Positions 19,243 through 28,735 of a DNA stretch of 64,000 nt are shown here, in pieces. The stretch covers positions 16,671-80,670 of the forward strand of contig NZ_JAALJH010000041.1 in assembly GCF_011064615.1 (NCBI RefSeq). The letters are read 5' to 3'. The first letter of the stretch is position 1. Each line of letters starts with the position of its first letter. A program made the position numbers and the translations under genes. The notes beneath the pieces were generated by a model. The model did not search any database. It was not told the DNA's origin and worked only from the letters and a program-made list of their open reading frames with translations. This DNA is from Aquisphaera insulae. Its GTDB lineage: Bacteria > Planctomycetota > Planctomycetia > Isosphaerales > Isosphaeraceae.

Positions 19243-20638
19243 CTTCCTTCACCTTCCTCCAAGCACCGAGTGTCTCTACGCCGAGCGGGGCGTCCGGCCC
19301 CGGCCGATGCGCCCCGAGGGCCTCCATCGCCTCGCAGTGGCGGCGGTCCACCTCCCGGCGGTCGAGCACGTCGGCGAGCCCCTGGCGGCTCCCGCGTCGG
19401 ATCGCGTCGGCCTGGCGGCGGAGCGCGGCGCGGAACTCGACGGACCGGGTGGCCCGCGCGACCTCCGCGATCATCTCCAGGAGCCGGATCGTCACCGCCG
19501 CGTCGCCGCGAGCCGCCTGGCGGACCTGGTCGCACGTGGCATCCACGATCCCCTGGATCGTGGAGACGTCGGTGACGACCCGCAGCCGGCCTTCCTCGTC
19601 GAGGCGGTACGGCGAGGGGAGGTGCCGCCTGGCCAGGGCGCAGAGCGCCTCGCCCAGGCGGTCGACGCAGTTCATCGCCGTGAACGGGTCGTTGACGCCC
19701 GGCGAGAGGGCCCGCACGGCGACCTCCACGAGCTGGTCGATGGCGAATTCCACGTCCTGCGTCAGGGTCCTGCGGCTGCCGACGTAGAAGGCGCGGCCGA
19801 TCGCGCCGGCGAACTCCTCGTCCACGCGGTCGGCGGGCCAGGCCCGGACCAGCTCGCAGCCCTCGACCAGGAACTTCCCCGGGCGGCGGGTGATCCCCAG
19901 GATCACGTCGCGGTCCCGCGCCAGGTCCATGAGCCGATCCAGGTCGATCGCCTGGACGTAGCCTCCGGCCGGCGCGGGGATCGGCCGGGCATCGCGGTCG
20001 AAGCCCTCCGGGAGCCTCGGGCCGCCCGATCGTCGAGACTCCTCGTCCGCCTCCCGGCCAAGCTCCTCGGGATAGAGACGGTCGATCGCCCGGCGGAGGT
20101 CCCGGCTCACCGAGTCGATGACGTTCTCGGCCTGGATCGACTCCGCGATGTGGTGGATGAAGTAGATGAGCACCCCCAGGCTCGCCAGCGAGAGCAGGAG
20201 GCCGACCGTCACCGCGATGTGCGGCACGAACCGCTCGGTCTCGGTGCCGTTGACGGCCCGCAAGACGAGCAGGCAATACGTGAACGTTGCGATGAACGTG
20301 CCCAGGGCGACCTGGCTGCCGCGATCCCTCATGAAGTTCCTCAGCAGCCGCGGCCCGAACTGCGACGAGGCGAGCTGGAGCGCCACGACCGTGATCGAGA
20401 AGGTCACGCTCGAGATCGTCATCATCGAGCCCGACACCGCGGACAGGACCGCCCGCGACCCCTCCGGCCCGCGCGTGAACGTCCAGCCCAGCGTCGCCAT
20501 CCAGTTGTGATTCGGGAACGTCCGGTCCAGGCGGATCATCGCCAGCGAGAGCGCCGCCGCCGCCGTCACCATGAGCGTCGGGACGAACCAGAAGCTCGTC
20601 CGCAGGACCTCCCACTTGTTCTCCAGCCACAACCTCAT
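19235..20638 (-). CDS. DUF2254 membrane protein
   Basis: The 467-residue protein begins with MRLWLENKWEVLRTSFWFVP and has four predicted membrane spans within the first 150 residues (FVPTLMVTAAAALSLAMI, SGSMMTISSVTFSITVVALQ, VALGTFIATFTYCLLVL, HIAVTVGLLLSLASLGVLIY). The remaining soluble part (GYVQAIDLDRLMDLA, VRALSPGVNDPFTAMNCVDRL) is characteristic of DUF2254, a family of predicted membrane proteins with no assigned activity. Its 3' end overlaps the MscS gene start, which suggests a joint role in membrane tension or ion balance. The frame is open for 150 codons upstream, but those residues do not continue the family and instead read into a decayed regulator fragment. Confidence 0.9.
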   Translation of the reverse strand: MRLWLENKWEVLRTSFWFVPTLMVTAAAALSLAMIRLDRTFPNHNWMATLGWTFTRGPEGSRAVLSAVSGSMMTISSVTFSITVVALQLASSQFGPRLLRNFMRDRGSQVALGTFIATFTYCLLVLRAVNGTETERFVPHIAVTVGLLLSLASLGVLIYFIHHIAESIQAENVIDSVSRDLRRAIDRLYPEELGREADEESRRSGGPRLPEGFDRDARPIPAPAGGYVQAIDLDRLMDLARDRDVILGITRRPGKFLVEGCELVRAWPADRVDEEFAGAIGRAFYVGSRRTLTQDVEFAIDQLVEVAVRALSPGVNDPFTAMNCVDRLGEALCALARRHLPSPYRLDEEGRLRVVTDVSTIQGIVDATCDQVRQAARGDAAVTIRLLEMIAEVARATRSVEFRAALRRQADAIRRGSRQGLADVLDRREVDRRHCEAMEALGAHRPGPDAPLGVETLGAWRKVKEDE

Positions 20639-20699
20639 CGCAGCATCCCCGGCGCATGGGCCGGCCACTCGCCCTTCGGCAGCCCGCCACGACGATATG

Positions 20700-20975
20700 C
20701 AGGGATCGTGCCGGCGCGATCGGGCCGCACCGACCGACCGACACCGGCGGCAGCCCCTGCTTCGCGATCGGCCGGACCTCCTCGACGTCGGGACGCGCGC
20801 CCCGGACGTGTCGGTCCCCGCGGATCCGGCGGGTGGCCTCCAGGCCGTTGAGCCGAGGCCTGCCGACCTCCATGAGGATCTCATCGGGCCGGAAGGCCGC
20901 CGGGACGTCCACCGCTTCCAGGCCATCGTGGCCGGTGGCGACCTCGTGGCCCAGCAGCCGGAGCATCCCGTGCCT
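20700..20975 (-). pseudogene. decayed response-regulator receiver domain
   Basis: In one minus-strand frame this stretch reads LLGHEVATGHDGLEAVDV, then FRPDEILMEVGRPRLNGLEA and TRRIRGD. This follows the receiver pattern of planctomycete hybrid kinases (LGHEV..DG.EAL....RPD..L.D.GLP.M.G.E..RR.R). The phosphoacceptor Asp appears as Glu (MEVG in place of LDIG), the N-terminal acidic pair is missing, and beyond RRIRGD the usual switch residues and conserved Lys cannot be recognised. There is no credible start codon. I read it as a remnant of a receiver domain, probably from a lost hybrid kinase. Confidence 0.5.
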
Positions 20976-21483
20976 GCCGCCCCCCGTCCGATGCCGGCGC
21001 GTGACCCACTCCACCCTCCGCCGGCCCGCATGACGATGAGGGGACCACATTCCGCATGCCGGCTCCGAACGCTCGCCAGCACGGCCACCCACCCGGCCTC
21101 CGACCGGCCCCCGCCGACCGTCGCGAAATTGGCTCCGTTCGTCGCGCGGCGATTTCTGCGATATCAACGCAAATTCTTTATCCAAAAACACTTGACGTCT
21201 GTTTTCGCGCAGCTTCGCCCCTGAAAAAACTCCGCATCGCGGCGTCACAGCTTCCCCCGCTTTCGCCCGACGTCGCGTCCATCGCGGGGCGTTCCGTCCG
21301 TTCGCCAGGATTCGGGTCTCGGTCGTCATCGTCGGCTGCCTTGGCGTCAGAGCGTCGGGCGATGAGCGCGCGGAATCGCGCCGCTCCTATCCAGTACAAT
21401 CCCGAAAAGGTGGCCGCCAGTTTCACAAATCCGGGGAAAATCGAGGCCGATCTCCGCCTCCCTGCCTCGAGCCGGGAGCGGAC

Positions 21484-21600
21484 AGCGGGCTGACAGGAAT
21501 GTCCGCCCCCCGGAATGTCCCCCCGAGCGGGGGGAGAGAGAGAATCTGGGAGGACAGGCGTTCTTGCCTGTCCAACAGTCCGCCTGTCCATCGGCCTGAA
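21484..21600. repeat. intergenic repeat cluster with 8-bp hairpin
   Basis: The stretch contains two GGAATGTCC elements, a C/G-run hairpin around 21520-21535, and a perfect inverted repeat at 21552-21573 with arms GGACAGGC and GCCTGTCC around a 6-nt loop, followed by another CCGCCTGTCC copy. It looks like a mosaic of dispersed planctomycete intergenic repeats rather than a terminator, as no T-run follows. Confidence 0.6.
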
Positions 21601-21696
21601 ATTCGAGCCGCGACGGAGCACTCGGTCCCGCCGCGGCCTCCTCGCATTCCTCCGGGACGACGAGTAAGATCGCGAGGTCCCTTCCGGAGTGCATGA

Positions 21697-24600
21697 ATGG
21701 CGACCGTCGCACCGATCGCGAATCCGATCCTGAATTCACCCTACAAGGAGCCGACCCGGCATTTCCGGTTCGACGCGAACAACCAGATCACGGACCAGGT
21801 TGACCCGGGGCGCCGGGCCAGCAGCTACTTCCTGCCGGTCCCCACGCCCAAGAAGAAGGGCGCACCGGGGCTCTTCGACGCGGTCGAGGAGACGAAGGCG
21901 GAGAGCGGTCACGTCAACCGCATCCGACAGCTCGTGGGGAACTGGCGGGACCTCGGCCGGCCCGACATCACGCCGACAACCCGCTCGCTCCTGGAGCACT
22001 GGCACGCGGAGGACCGGTTCCGCGCCCTCTTCTTCTGCCAGCTCGAGGCGCTCGAAACCCTCATTTACATCACCGAGGTCGCCAAGCAGACGAAGTACGG
22101 CGACGTCTGGATCGAGAAGTACCTCCGCCAGGCCGCCGAGGAGGCCGGGACGGACCTCCTCCGGATCGCCTGCAAGATGGCCACCGGCAGCGGCAAGACC
22201 GTCGTCATGGCGATGCTGATCGCCTGGCAGGTCCTGAACCGGCGTCGATATCCCCGCGACAGCCGGTTCACCGACGCCTTCCTCGTGGTCGCCCCCGGCA
22301 TCACCATCCGCGACCGCCTCCGGGTCCTGCTCCCCTCGGATCCGAACAATTACTATCGCGAGCTCGACATCGTCCCGGCCGAGCACCGCGACGACCTCGG
22401 AACCGCCCGGATCGTGATCACCAACTTCCACGCGTTCAAGCTCCGCGAGAAGGGAGACGCAGGGGGCCTGACCAAGCGCATCCTCACCGCGGGCAATCCG
22501 AGCGCCTTCACCGAGTCGCCCGACGAGATGGTCCATCGCGTCTGCAACGACCTGGGCCGGCGCACCGGGATCATCGTCCTCAACGACGAGGCGCACCATT
22601 GCTACCGCGGCAAGGTCGCCGCGGCGAAGGAGAAGATGACCCGGGAGGAGGCCAGCGAGGCCAAGGAACGCGCCGAGGAGGCCCGGCTCTGGATCACCGG
22701 GCTCGAGGCCGTTCACCGTAAGCTCACCGTGAAGGCCGCGTATGACCTCTCCGCGACGCCGTTCTACCTGAAGGGCTCGGGCTATCCGGAGGGGACGCTC
22801 TTCCCCTGGGTCGTCTCCGATTTCTCCCTGATGGACGCCATCGAGTCCGGCATCGTCAAGATCCCCCGGGTGCCGATCGCCGACAACGCGATGACCGGCG
22901 ACTACCCCAAGTACCGCGACCTCTGGGTCCACATCCGCGACGGCCTCAAGGACCTCCGCCGCGGACCGGACGACTCGCGCACGCCGCCGATGCTCCCCGG
23001 CCTGCTCGAGGGGGCGCTCAAGAGCCTGTACGGCCACTACGCCCGGACGTTCGCGGACTGGGAGGCCGATGAGGAGGCCCGGGCCAACGGCAGCACGCCG
23101 CCGGTCTTCATCGTCGTTTGCAACAACACGAACGTCAGCAAGGCGGTCTTCGATTCCATCGCCGGGTACGAGACCCCGCACGTGCACCCGGACGGCGAGC
23201 CGGTGGTGGCCGGGGGGGAGGCCCTGCCTCTCTTCCGCAACGTCAAGGACGATCGCTGGCGGCACCGGCCCCGGACGATCCTGGTGGACAGCCGCCAGCT
23301 CGAATCCGGCCAGGGGCTCTCCGACGAGTTCAAGCGGTTCGCGAAGCATCAGATCGAGGACTTCAAGGCCGAATACCGCCGCCGGTTCCCGGGCCGCGAC
23401 GCCGAGGGGCTGACCGACGAGGACCTGATGCGCGAGGTGCTCAACACCGTCGGCAAGGCCGGCAAGCTCGGCGAGCACGTCCGCTGCGTCGTCTCGGTCT
23501 CGATGCTCACCGAGGGCTGGGACTGCAACACGGTGACCCACATCCTGGGCGTCCGGGCCTTCGGCACGCGGCTCCTCTGCGAGCAGGTCATGGGCCGCGG
23601 CCTGCGGCGGCGGAGCTACGCCGTCGACGACGACGGGATGCTGACCCCGGAATACGCCGACATCTTCGGCGTCCCGTTCAGCGGGTTCCCGGTCGCCGGC
23701 CTCTCCGAGGAACGGGCCCCCGCCACCTCGAAGCCCGGCAAGGCCGTTCGCGCCCTCCCCGAACGGCTGGCCGTCGCCCCCTGGCTCGAGATCCGCTTCC
23801 CTCGCGTCGTAGGCTATCGGTTCGAACTCCCCTCCGACCGCCTGGCGGCGAGGTTCGACCCCTCGCACCGCGTGGTGCTGACCACCCAGGACATCCCGAC
23901 CACGACCCTGAATGCCCCCATCGTCGGCCAGGACGCCCGCCTGACCCTGGAGGCGGCCCGCGACCTCCGGCCCCAGGCGGTGGCCTTCCACCTGGCCTCG
24001 CACCTGCTCCAGCAATACCACACCGCCAGCCCCTGGCTCTTCCCGCAACTGCTCGGCGTCGCCCGCGACTGGCTGGGCGACCCTGGCGGCGACACCCCGA
24101 ACGTCGACTACGGCGACGACACCTTCCCCGGCCTCCTCCTCCTCGGCGAGACGAAGCACGCCGCCTGCGAGAAGATCCATCGCGCCATCCTCGCCGCCTC
24201 CGGCGGCGCCCAGAGCGTCCGCGCCGACGTCCGGTCCGGCGACGTCGGCACCACGGCCGGAATCGCGTTCGACACCGTCAAGACCTGCTGGACGACCGCC
24301 CCGGACAAATGCCACGTCAACCTCGTCCCCCAGGACAGCGACTGGGAGACCATCGTCTGCCAGAAGCTCGAGGAGCTCGACGAGGTCCTCGCCTACGTCA
24401 AGAACCAGGGCATCGGCTTCCGGATCCCCTACACCCACGAGGGCCGCCCCGGCAGCTACTTCCCCGACCTGATCGTCAAGCTGGACGACGGCCGCGGCCC
24501 CGACGACCCCCTGAACCTCGTCCTCGAGGTCTCCGGTCAGAAGAAGAAGGAAAAGGAGTCCAAGGTCCAGACCGCGCGAACCCTGTGGGTCCCCGCCGTC

Positions 24601-24699
24601 AACAACCTGGGCACCTTCGGCCGCTGGGCCTTCCACGAGATCGACGGGTCCAACCTTCATAAGGCGAAGCAGGAGATACGCCGTCTACTTCATGATTGA
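21697..24699 (+). CDS. type III-like restriction endonuclease subunit (Res, BPTD_3080-type DEAD/DEAH helicase-nuclease)
   Basis: The 1000-residue protein is a superfamily 2 helicase fused to a nuclease. Walker A is MATGSGKT at 161-168; the Walker B/DEAH box is NDEAHHCYRG at 296-305; motif III-like YDLSATPFYLKG follows, and the second RecA domain has VSMLTEGWDCNTVTHILGVR and QVMGRGLRRRSY. Near residues 925-950, YFPDLIVKL followed by LVLEVSGQKK fits a PD-(D/E)xK nuclease. It should translocate on or scan unmethylated DNA and cut it, working with the methyltransferase two genes downstream. The ATG has GGAG 8 bp upstream. A 129-bp spacer separates it from the Fic gene. It is the first gene of the island, and the neighbours to the left are ordinary chromosomal genes. 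Confidence 0.93.
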   Translation: MATVAPIANPILNSPYKEPTRHFRFDANNQITDQVDPGRRASSYFLPVPTPKKKGAPGLFDAVEETKAESGHVNRIRQLVGNWRDLGRPDITPTTRSLLEHWHAEDRFRALFFCQLEALETLIYITEVAKQTKYGDVWIEKYLRQAAEEAGTDLLRIACKMATGSGKTVVMAMLIAWQVLNRRRYPRDSRFTDAFLVVAPGITIRDRLRVLLPSDPNNYYRELDIVPAEHRDDLGTARIVITNFHAFKLREKGDAGGLTKRILTAGNPSAFTESPDEMVHRVCNDLGRRTGIIVLNDEAHHCYRGKVAAAKEKMTREEASEAKERAEEARLWITGLEAVHRKLTVKAAYDLSATPFYLKGSGYPEGTLFPWVVSDFSLMDAIESGIVKIPRVPIADNAMTGDYPKYRDLWVHIRDGLKDLRRGPDDSRTPPMLPGLLEGALKSLYGHYARTFADWEADEEARANGSTPPVFIVVCNNTNVSKAVFDSIAGYETPHVHPDGEPVVAGGEALPLFRNVKDDRWRHRPRTILVDSRQLESGQGLSDEFKRFAKHQIEDFKAEYRRRFPGRDAEGLTDEDLMREVLNTVGKAGKLGEHVRCVVSVSMLTEGWDCNTVTHILGVRAFGTRLLCEQVMGRGLRRRSYAVDDDGMLTPEYADIFGVPFSGFPVAGLSEERAPATSKPGKAVRALPERLAVAPWLEIRFPRVVGYRFELPSDRLAARFDPSHRVVLTTQDIPTTTLNAPIVGQDARLTLEAARDLRPQAVAFHLASHLLQQYHTASPWLFPQLLGVARDWLGDPGGDTPNVDYGDDTFPGLLLLGETKHAACEKIHRAILAASGGAQSVRADVRSGDVGTTAGIAFDTVKTCWTTAPDKCHVNLVPQDSDWETIVCQKLEELDEVLAYVKNQGIGFRIPYTHEGRPGSYFPDLIVKLDDGRGPDDPLNLVLEVSGQKKKEKESKVQTARTLWVPAVNNLGTFGRWAFHEIDGSNLHKAKQEIRRLLHD

Positions 24700-24763
24700 G
24701 GGCATGATTCCTATTCCTTTGTCCATGCCACTAGAATCGCGATTAAAGTTTAGAGCCCTTGAC

Positions 24764-24769
24764 TATAAT
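24764..24769 (+). promoter_or_regulatory. possible -10 element (TATAAT) ahead of the fic gene
   Basis: An AT-rich spacer between the Res and Fic genes contains a perfect TATAAT at 24764-24769, about 60 bp upstream of the Fic start. The matching -35 region (GATTAA at 17 bp) is poor, so promoter activity is a guess. If real, Fic and Mod could be expressed separately from Res. Confidence 0.35.
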
Positions 24770-24828
24770 TAGAGGCTGCTGGTTTCAAGTTTGGTATAAC
24801 TAGCACGAACAACAAAGGGGATAACACC

Positions 24829-26019
24829 TTGCGTCGGGATGACTTTGCCTCGGATGCACCTGGTGAGCTCATTCCTTCTCTCGCGGGTTATTTGACCTTT
24901 GAGCCTCGCCCCTTGCCTCCGCCAGAAGAGGCCCTCTCGCTTGATTTCCGGTTGGCGAAGGAACTGGAGGACGCCCGAGGAGCAATCGGGGAATTGGCGG
25001 GGATTGGGCGGATGCTCCATAATCCCCACCTGCTGATCCGGCCGTTCGTCCAGCGCGAGGCTGTTTCGTCGAGCCGGATCGAAGGGACGATCACCCGGCT
25101 CGATCAGCTTTTCCTTTTCGAAGCTGAGCCGGACCAGATCACGCACCCGGCCGACGTGGAGGAGGTACGGAACTACGTCCTCGCATCCGAGCACGGTCAT
25201 GATCTGATCCGACAGGGGAATCCTCTCAGCCTCCGAGTCATCCGGGAGATTCATGAGATCCTGATGCAAGGAGTCCGCGGAGGCAACAAGCGGCCGGGAG
25301 AATTCCGCCCGTGCGACGTGCGGATCGGACGCGGCGGAGAGTCGTGGGACGACAGCCGGTTCATCCCTCCATCCCATCTCAGGCTCAATCCCCTGCTCCG
25401 GGACCTTGAGCGTTTCCTGAACACACCGAGCGAGCGGCCGGTCGTCGTTGATCTGGCCCTCGTTCACTACCAGTTCGAGGCGATTCACCCCTTCATGGAC
25501 GGCAACGGGAGAATCGGTCGATTGCTCCTGCCCCTGATGCTATGCGAGCGGGGGTATCTCCCTCAGCCGCTGCTCTACCTCTCCGCCTACCTGGAGCAGC
25601 ACGATGAGGAGTACCGCGACCACCTGCTCGGCGTCAGCCGGCGAGGAGCCTGGGCGGGTTGGATTCGCTTTCTCGCCCGGGGCGTGACCGAGCAGGCGCG
25701 CGACGCGGCAACCCGCGCGGGCAGGCTGCTGGATCTATGGCGACAGTATCAGAGAATTGTCGGCTCGCTCAGCCGCAGCGCAGCGGCCGTTCGTTTGCTG
25801 GATCTCCTCTTCACCCGGCCATTTATCACGATCCCGAATGCTGCGAACTTCCTGGAGCTGACCTACCCCGCGGCATTGAACAACGTGGAACGCCTCGTCG
25901 AGGCCCAGGTCCTCAAGGAAATGGCCGGGACTTCGAACCCGAGGATCTATGTCGCCACCGAGATCCTCCGACTGCTCGATGAGCCGCTCAACCAGAGCGA
26001 AACCCAACAAACCCCCTGA
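24829..26019 (+). CDS. Fic family AMP-transferase, class II autoinhibited
   Basis: The 396-residue protein has the Fic core motif HPFMDGNGRIGRLLLP (from H220), with the catalytic His, the phosphate-anchoring GNGR and the second Arg all present. The N-terminal inhibitory helix motif (S/T)xxxE(G/N) is seen as SSRIEG at 81-86, which marks a class II, self-inhibited enzyme that transfers AMP (or another NMP) to Ser/Thr/Tyr of a target. The C-terminus after residue 310 resembles a winged-helix region (FLELTYPAALNNVERLVEAQ). The start is a TTG: no in-frame ATG precedes residue 62, and AAAGGGG lies 9 bp upstream as a ribosome-binding site. It ends 10 bp before the methyltransferase ATG, so the two are co-transcribed. 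The role inside a restriction locus is not known. Confidence 0.92.
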   Translation: MRRDDFASDAPGELIPSLAGYLTFEPRPLPPPEEALSLDFRLAKELEDARGAIGELAGIGRMLHNPHLLIRPFVQREAVSSSRIEGTITRLDQLFLFEAEPDQITHPADVEEVRNYVLASEHGHDLIRQGNPLSLRVIREIHEILMQGVRGGNKRPGEFRPCDVRIGRGGESWDDSRFIPPSHLRLNPLLRDLERFLNTPSERPVVVDLALVHYQFEAIHPFMDGNGRIGRLLLPLMLCERGYLPQPLLYLSAYLEQHDEEYRDHLLGVSRRGAWAGWIRFLARGVTEQARDAATRAGRLLDLWRQYQRIVGSLSRSAAAVRLLDLLFTRPFITIPNAANFLELTYPAALNNVERLVEAQVLKEMAGTSNPRIYVATEILRLLDEPLNQSETQQTP

Positions 26020-26029
26020 AGGAACTCCG

Positions 26030-28735
26030 ATGGCCAGGAAGAAGCCCACCGCGTCGTCCGGCTCCGCGTCGTCATCAGTCCCGGTGGACTCGCTCAAGCA
26101 TGTGGCGGACCGGCGGACGAACATCCCGACGCGGGAGACGGCGGCGTTCGCGGAGGACGACGGGATCGGCAAGGCGATCTACCAGCGGGACCGGTCGCTC
26201 GACCCTCAGCTCGTCTGGAAGGGGAAGGACGAGCAGGACGCCAAGCCGCTGGAGGTCCCCGCGGTCCCGCTCCACGTCCAGGAGAAGATCCACCCCCAGG
26301 CCATCGTCGAGGACCTCAAGCGCCGGGCGTCGGCCGCGAAGCCCGGCGCGGTCACCCAGCTCGACCTCTTCGCCGACTTCAACGGCCTCGACGACTTCGC
26401 GAAGAAGCTGGAGTTCTACCAGCACGACCAGCACTGGACCAACCGCCTCATCCTGGGCGACAGCCTCCTCGTCATGACCAGCCTCGCCGAGAAGGAACGC
26501 CTCCGCGGCCAGGTCCAGTGCATCTACTTCGACCCCCCCTACGGCATCAAGTTCGGCTCCAACTGGCAGGTCTCCACCCGCAAACGCGACGTCAAGGACG
26601 CCAAGGCCGAGGACCTCACCAGGCAGCCCGAGCAGATCAGGGCGTTCCGGGATACGTGGGAGCTGGGGATTCATAGCTATCTGAGCTATCTGCGAGATCG
26701 GTTGACGGTGGCGAGGGAGTTGTTGACGGAGAGCGGGAGTGTCTTCGTGCAGATTGGGGAGGATAACGTACATCTCATAAGATTAATGATGGACGAGGTG
26801 TTCGGCCCTCAGAACTTCGTCGTGACCATTAAGTACATTAAGACAACAAGCTCTACTGCCTTAGCAATCCCGCCAACCACCGACTACATCGTCTGGTTTT
26901 CGAAGGATGTCGAGCAACTTAAGTTTCGTCAGTTATTCCTTGAGAAGCTTCCGGATGGTGCAGGTGGGAGGTTCTATGATCGAGTTGAGCTAGAAAACGG
27001 GAGCAAACGTGTCATGAGTGCTAGCGAGCGTTCAGGGGAAAAATCGCTGCCGCCTGGTGGAAGGCTGTATCGCTTGAGCGACCTATGCAGTCAGAGTATG
27101 GGGCGAGATAAGGGCGAAGGCGCGGCCTGCTGGTATCCTGTCGAGTATGGCGGCAGAAAATACCTTCCCAATGACAAATTGAGATGGAAAACAAACGAAG
27201 CTGGAATGCAACGACTGTTGGACGGAGGGCGAATCGAAGCCAGATTGAATTCTCTAGCATATGTGCGATATATCGATGATTTTCCGGTGATATATCTCGA
27301 CGATGTGTGGAACGACACTCGCTGGGGCTATGATGCAGGAGACAAAATGTATGTGGTACAAACGCACTCCAAGGTCGCCCAGCGTTGCCTCCTCATGACC
27401 ACCGACCCCGGCGACCTCGTCCTGGACCCGACGTGCGGGAGCGGGACGACGGCGTACGTGGCGGAGCAATGGGGGCGGCGGTGGATCACGATCGACACGT
27501 CGCGGGTGGCGCTGGCCCTGGCCCGGACGCGGCTGATGGCGGCGCGGTTCCCGTATTACCTGCTGGCCGATTCGCCCGAGGGGCGGAAGAAGCAGGCCGA
27601 GCTGACGGCGACGCCCATCGAGGCGTCCGCTCCCGCGGCCGGGCGGGATTTGCACCGAGGGTTCGTCTATCGGACGGTCCCGCACGTCACGCTCAAGAGC
27701 ATCGCCAACAACCCCGACATCAAGGAGGGGATGACCCGCGAGCAGATCGACCAGGCCATCGCCCGCCACGCCGAGACCGAGACCCTTTACGACCAGCCGT
27801 ATGAGGACAAGGGGATCGTCCGCCTGACCGGCCCGTTCACGGTGGAGAGCCTCTCGCCGCATCGCAGCCTGCCGCTGCCCACGCCCGACGGCCCGGTCGT
27901 CCCGCGCGACCCGGCGAAGGCGGGCAACCCGGGCTTCTCCCAGATGATCCTGGAGAACCTCCTCAAGGCCGGCGTGAAGGGGACGGACAAATCCCAGCGG
28001 ATCGAGCTGATTCGCCTCGACCCGTTCCCCGGCCTCTACGTCCACGCCGAGGGCGAGACCACCAAAGGCAAGATCGTCCGGGTCTGCATCGGCCCCGAGT
28101 TCGGCACCATCGGCGACGAGGCCATCCGCAAGGCCGCCCTCGAATCGATCAAGGGGAGCTCGTGCGACATCCTTTTGATCTGTGCCTTCGCCTTCGAGCC
28201 GAGCATCCACGAGCAGACCGCCGACCTGACCAGGGAGATCAAGTTCGGCAAGGTCTCGATCCTCCCCGTGCGGATGAACCCGGACCTCGCCATGGGCGAC
28301 GAGCTCCTCAAGAAGACCGGCGCCGGGAACCTGTTCACCATCTTCGGCGAGCCCGACGTGAAGCTATCTCGCCCCGGCGGCAAGGTCGTCGTCACGATCC
28401 GCGGCGTGGACGTCTTCGACCCCACCACCGGCGCCGTCCGGACCGGCGACACCGACGACATCGCCTGCTGGTTCATCGACACCGATTACGACGGCCAGAG
28501 CTTCTTCGTCCGCCACGCCTATTTCCTCCACGGCGGCAAGGATGCGACGGAGGGCCCGTATGACAAGCTGAAGAAATCGCTCCGCGCCGAGATCGACGAG
28601 TCCGAATGGTCGAAGCTCTACCGCGCCGTCAGCCAGCCCTTCGACCCGCCAGCCTCCGGCAAGATCGCCGTCAAGGTCATCAACCACTTCGGGGACGAGG
28701 TGCTGAAGGTGTATGAGGTGGGGGCGGTCAAGTGA
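26030..28735 (+). CDS. beta-class DNA methyltransferase (type III-like Mod subunit)
   Basis: The 901-residue protein methylates adenine N6 or cytosine N4. The catalytic motif IV is DPPY at 168-171 (YFDPPYGIKFG) and the SAM-binding motif I is DPTCGSGT at 466-473, the order of the beta class. Residues 265-430 between them are the expected target-recognition region. The C-terminal 350 residues (after PEGRKKQAEL) are an extension common in Mod partners of the BPTD_3080-type restriction subunits. GAAGGA precedes the ATG. Base composition and codon choice change abruptly from about 26640 to 27370, exactly over the recognition region, with many A/T-ending codons; both flanks have the GC3-rich style of the genome. 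Confidence 0.93.
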   Translation: MARKKPTASSGSASSSVPVDSLKHVADRRTNIPTRETAAFAEDDGIGKAIYQRDRSLDPQLVWKGKDEQDAKPLEVPAVPLHVQEKIHPQAIVEDLKRRASAAKPGAVTQLDLFADFNGLDDFAKKLEFYQHDQHWTNRLILGDSLLVMTSLAEKERLRGQVQCIYFDPPYGIKFGSNWQVSTRKRDVKDAKAEDLTRQPEQIRAFRDTWELGIHSYLSYLRDRLTVARELLTESGSVFVQIGEDNVHLIRLMMDEVFGPQNFVVTIKYIKTTSSTALAIPPTTDYIVWFSKDVEQLKFRQLFLEKLPDGAGGRFYDRVELENGSKRVMSASERSGEKSLPPGGRLYRLSDLCSQSMGRDKGEGAACWYPVEYGGRKYLPNDKLRWKTNEAGMQRLLDGGRIEARLNSLAYVRYIDDFPVIYLDDVWNDTRWGYDAGDKMYVVQTHSKVAQRCLLMTTDPGDLVLDPTCGSGTTAYVAEQWGRRWITIDTSRVALALARTRLMAARFPYYLLADSPEGRKKQAELTATPIEASAPAAGRDLHRGFVYRTVPHVTLKSIANNPDIKEGMTREQIDQAIARHAETETLYDQPYEDKGIVRLTGPFTVESLSPHRSLPLPTPDGPVVPRDPAKAGNPGFSQMILENLLKAGVKGTDKSQRIELIRLDPFPGLYVHAEGETTKGKIVRVCIGPEFGTIGDEAIRKAALESIKGSSCDILLICAFAFEPSIHEQTADLTREIKFGKVSILPVRMNPDLAMGDELLKKTGAGNLFTIFGEPDVKLSRPGGKVVVTIRGVDVFDPTTGAVRTGDTDDIACWFIDTDYDGQSFFVRHAYFLHGGKDATEGPYDKLKKSLRAEIDESEWSKLYRAVSQPFDPPASGKIAVKVINHFGDEVLKVYEVGAVK

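Larger units (their letters stand above)
20639..21696. other. long non-coding region at the left border of the defence island
   Basis: About 1.06 kb without an intact gene. Besides the decayed receiver fragment it holds an AT-richer patch around 21165-21235 and a repeat-rich stretch at 21484-21600. No attachment-site duplication or integrase gene is visible. The region lies where ordinary chromosomal genes end and the restriction genes begin. Confidence 0.6.

Noticed and set aside
24770..24828. Upstream extension of the Fic reading frame as a longer N-terminus
   Set aside because: The frame opens only about 20 codons earlier without a start codon having a ribosome-binding site; the TTG has AAAGGGG at proper distance.
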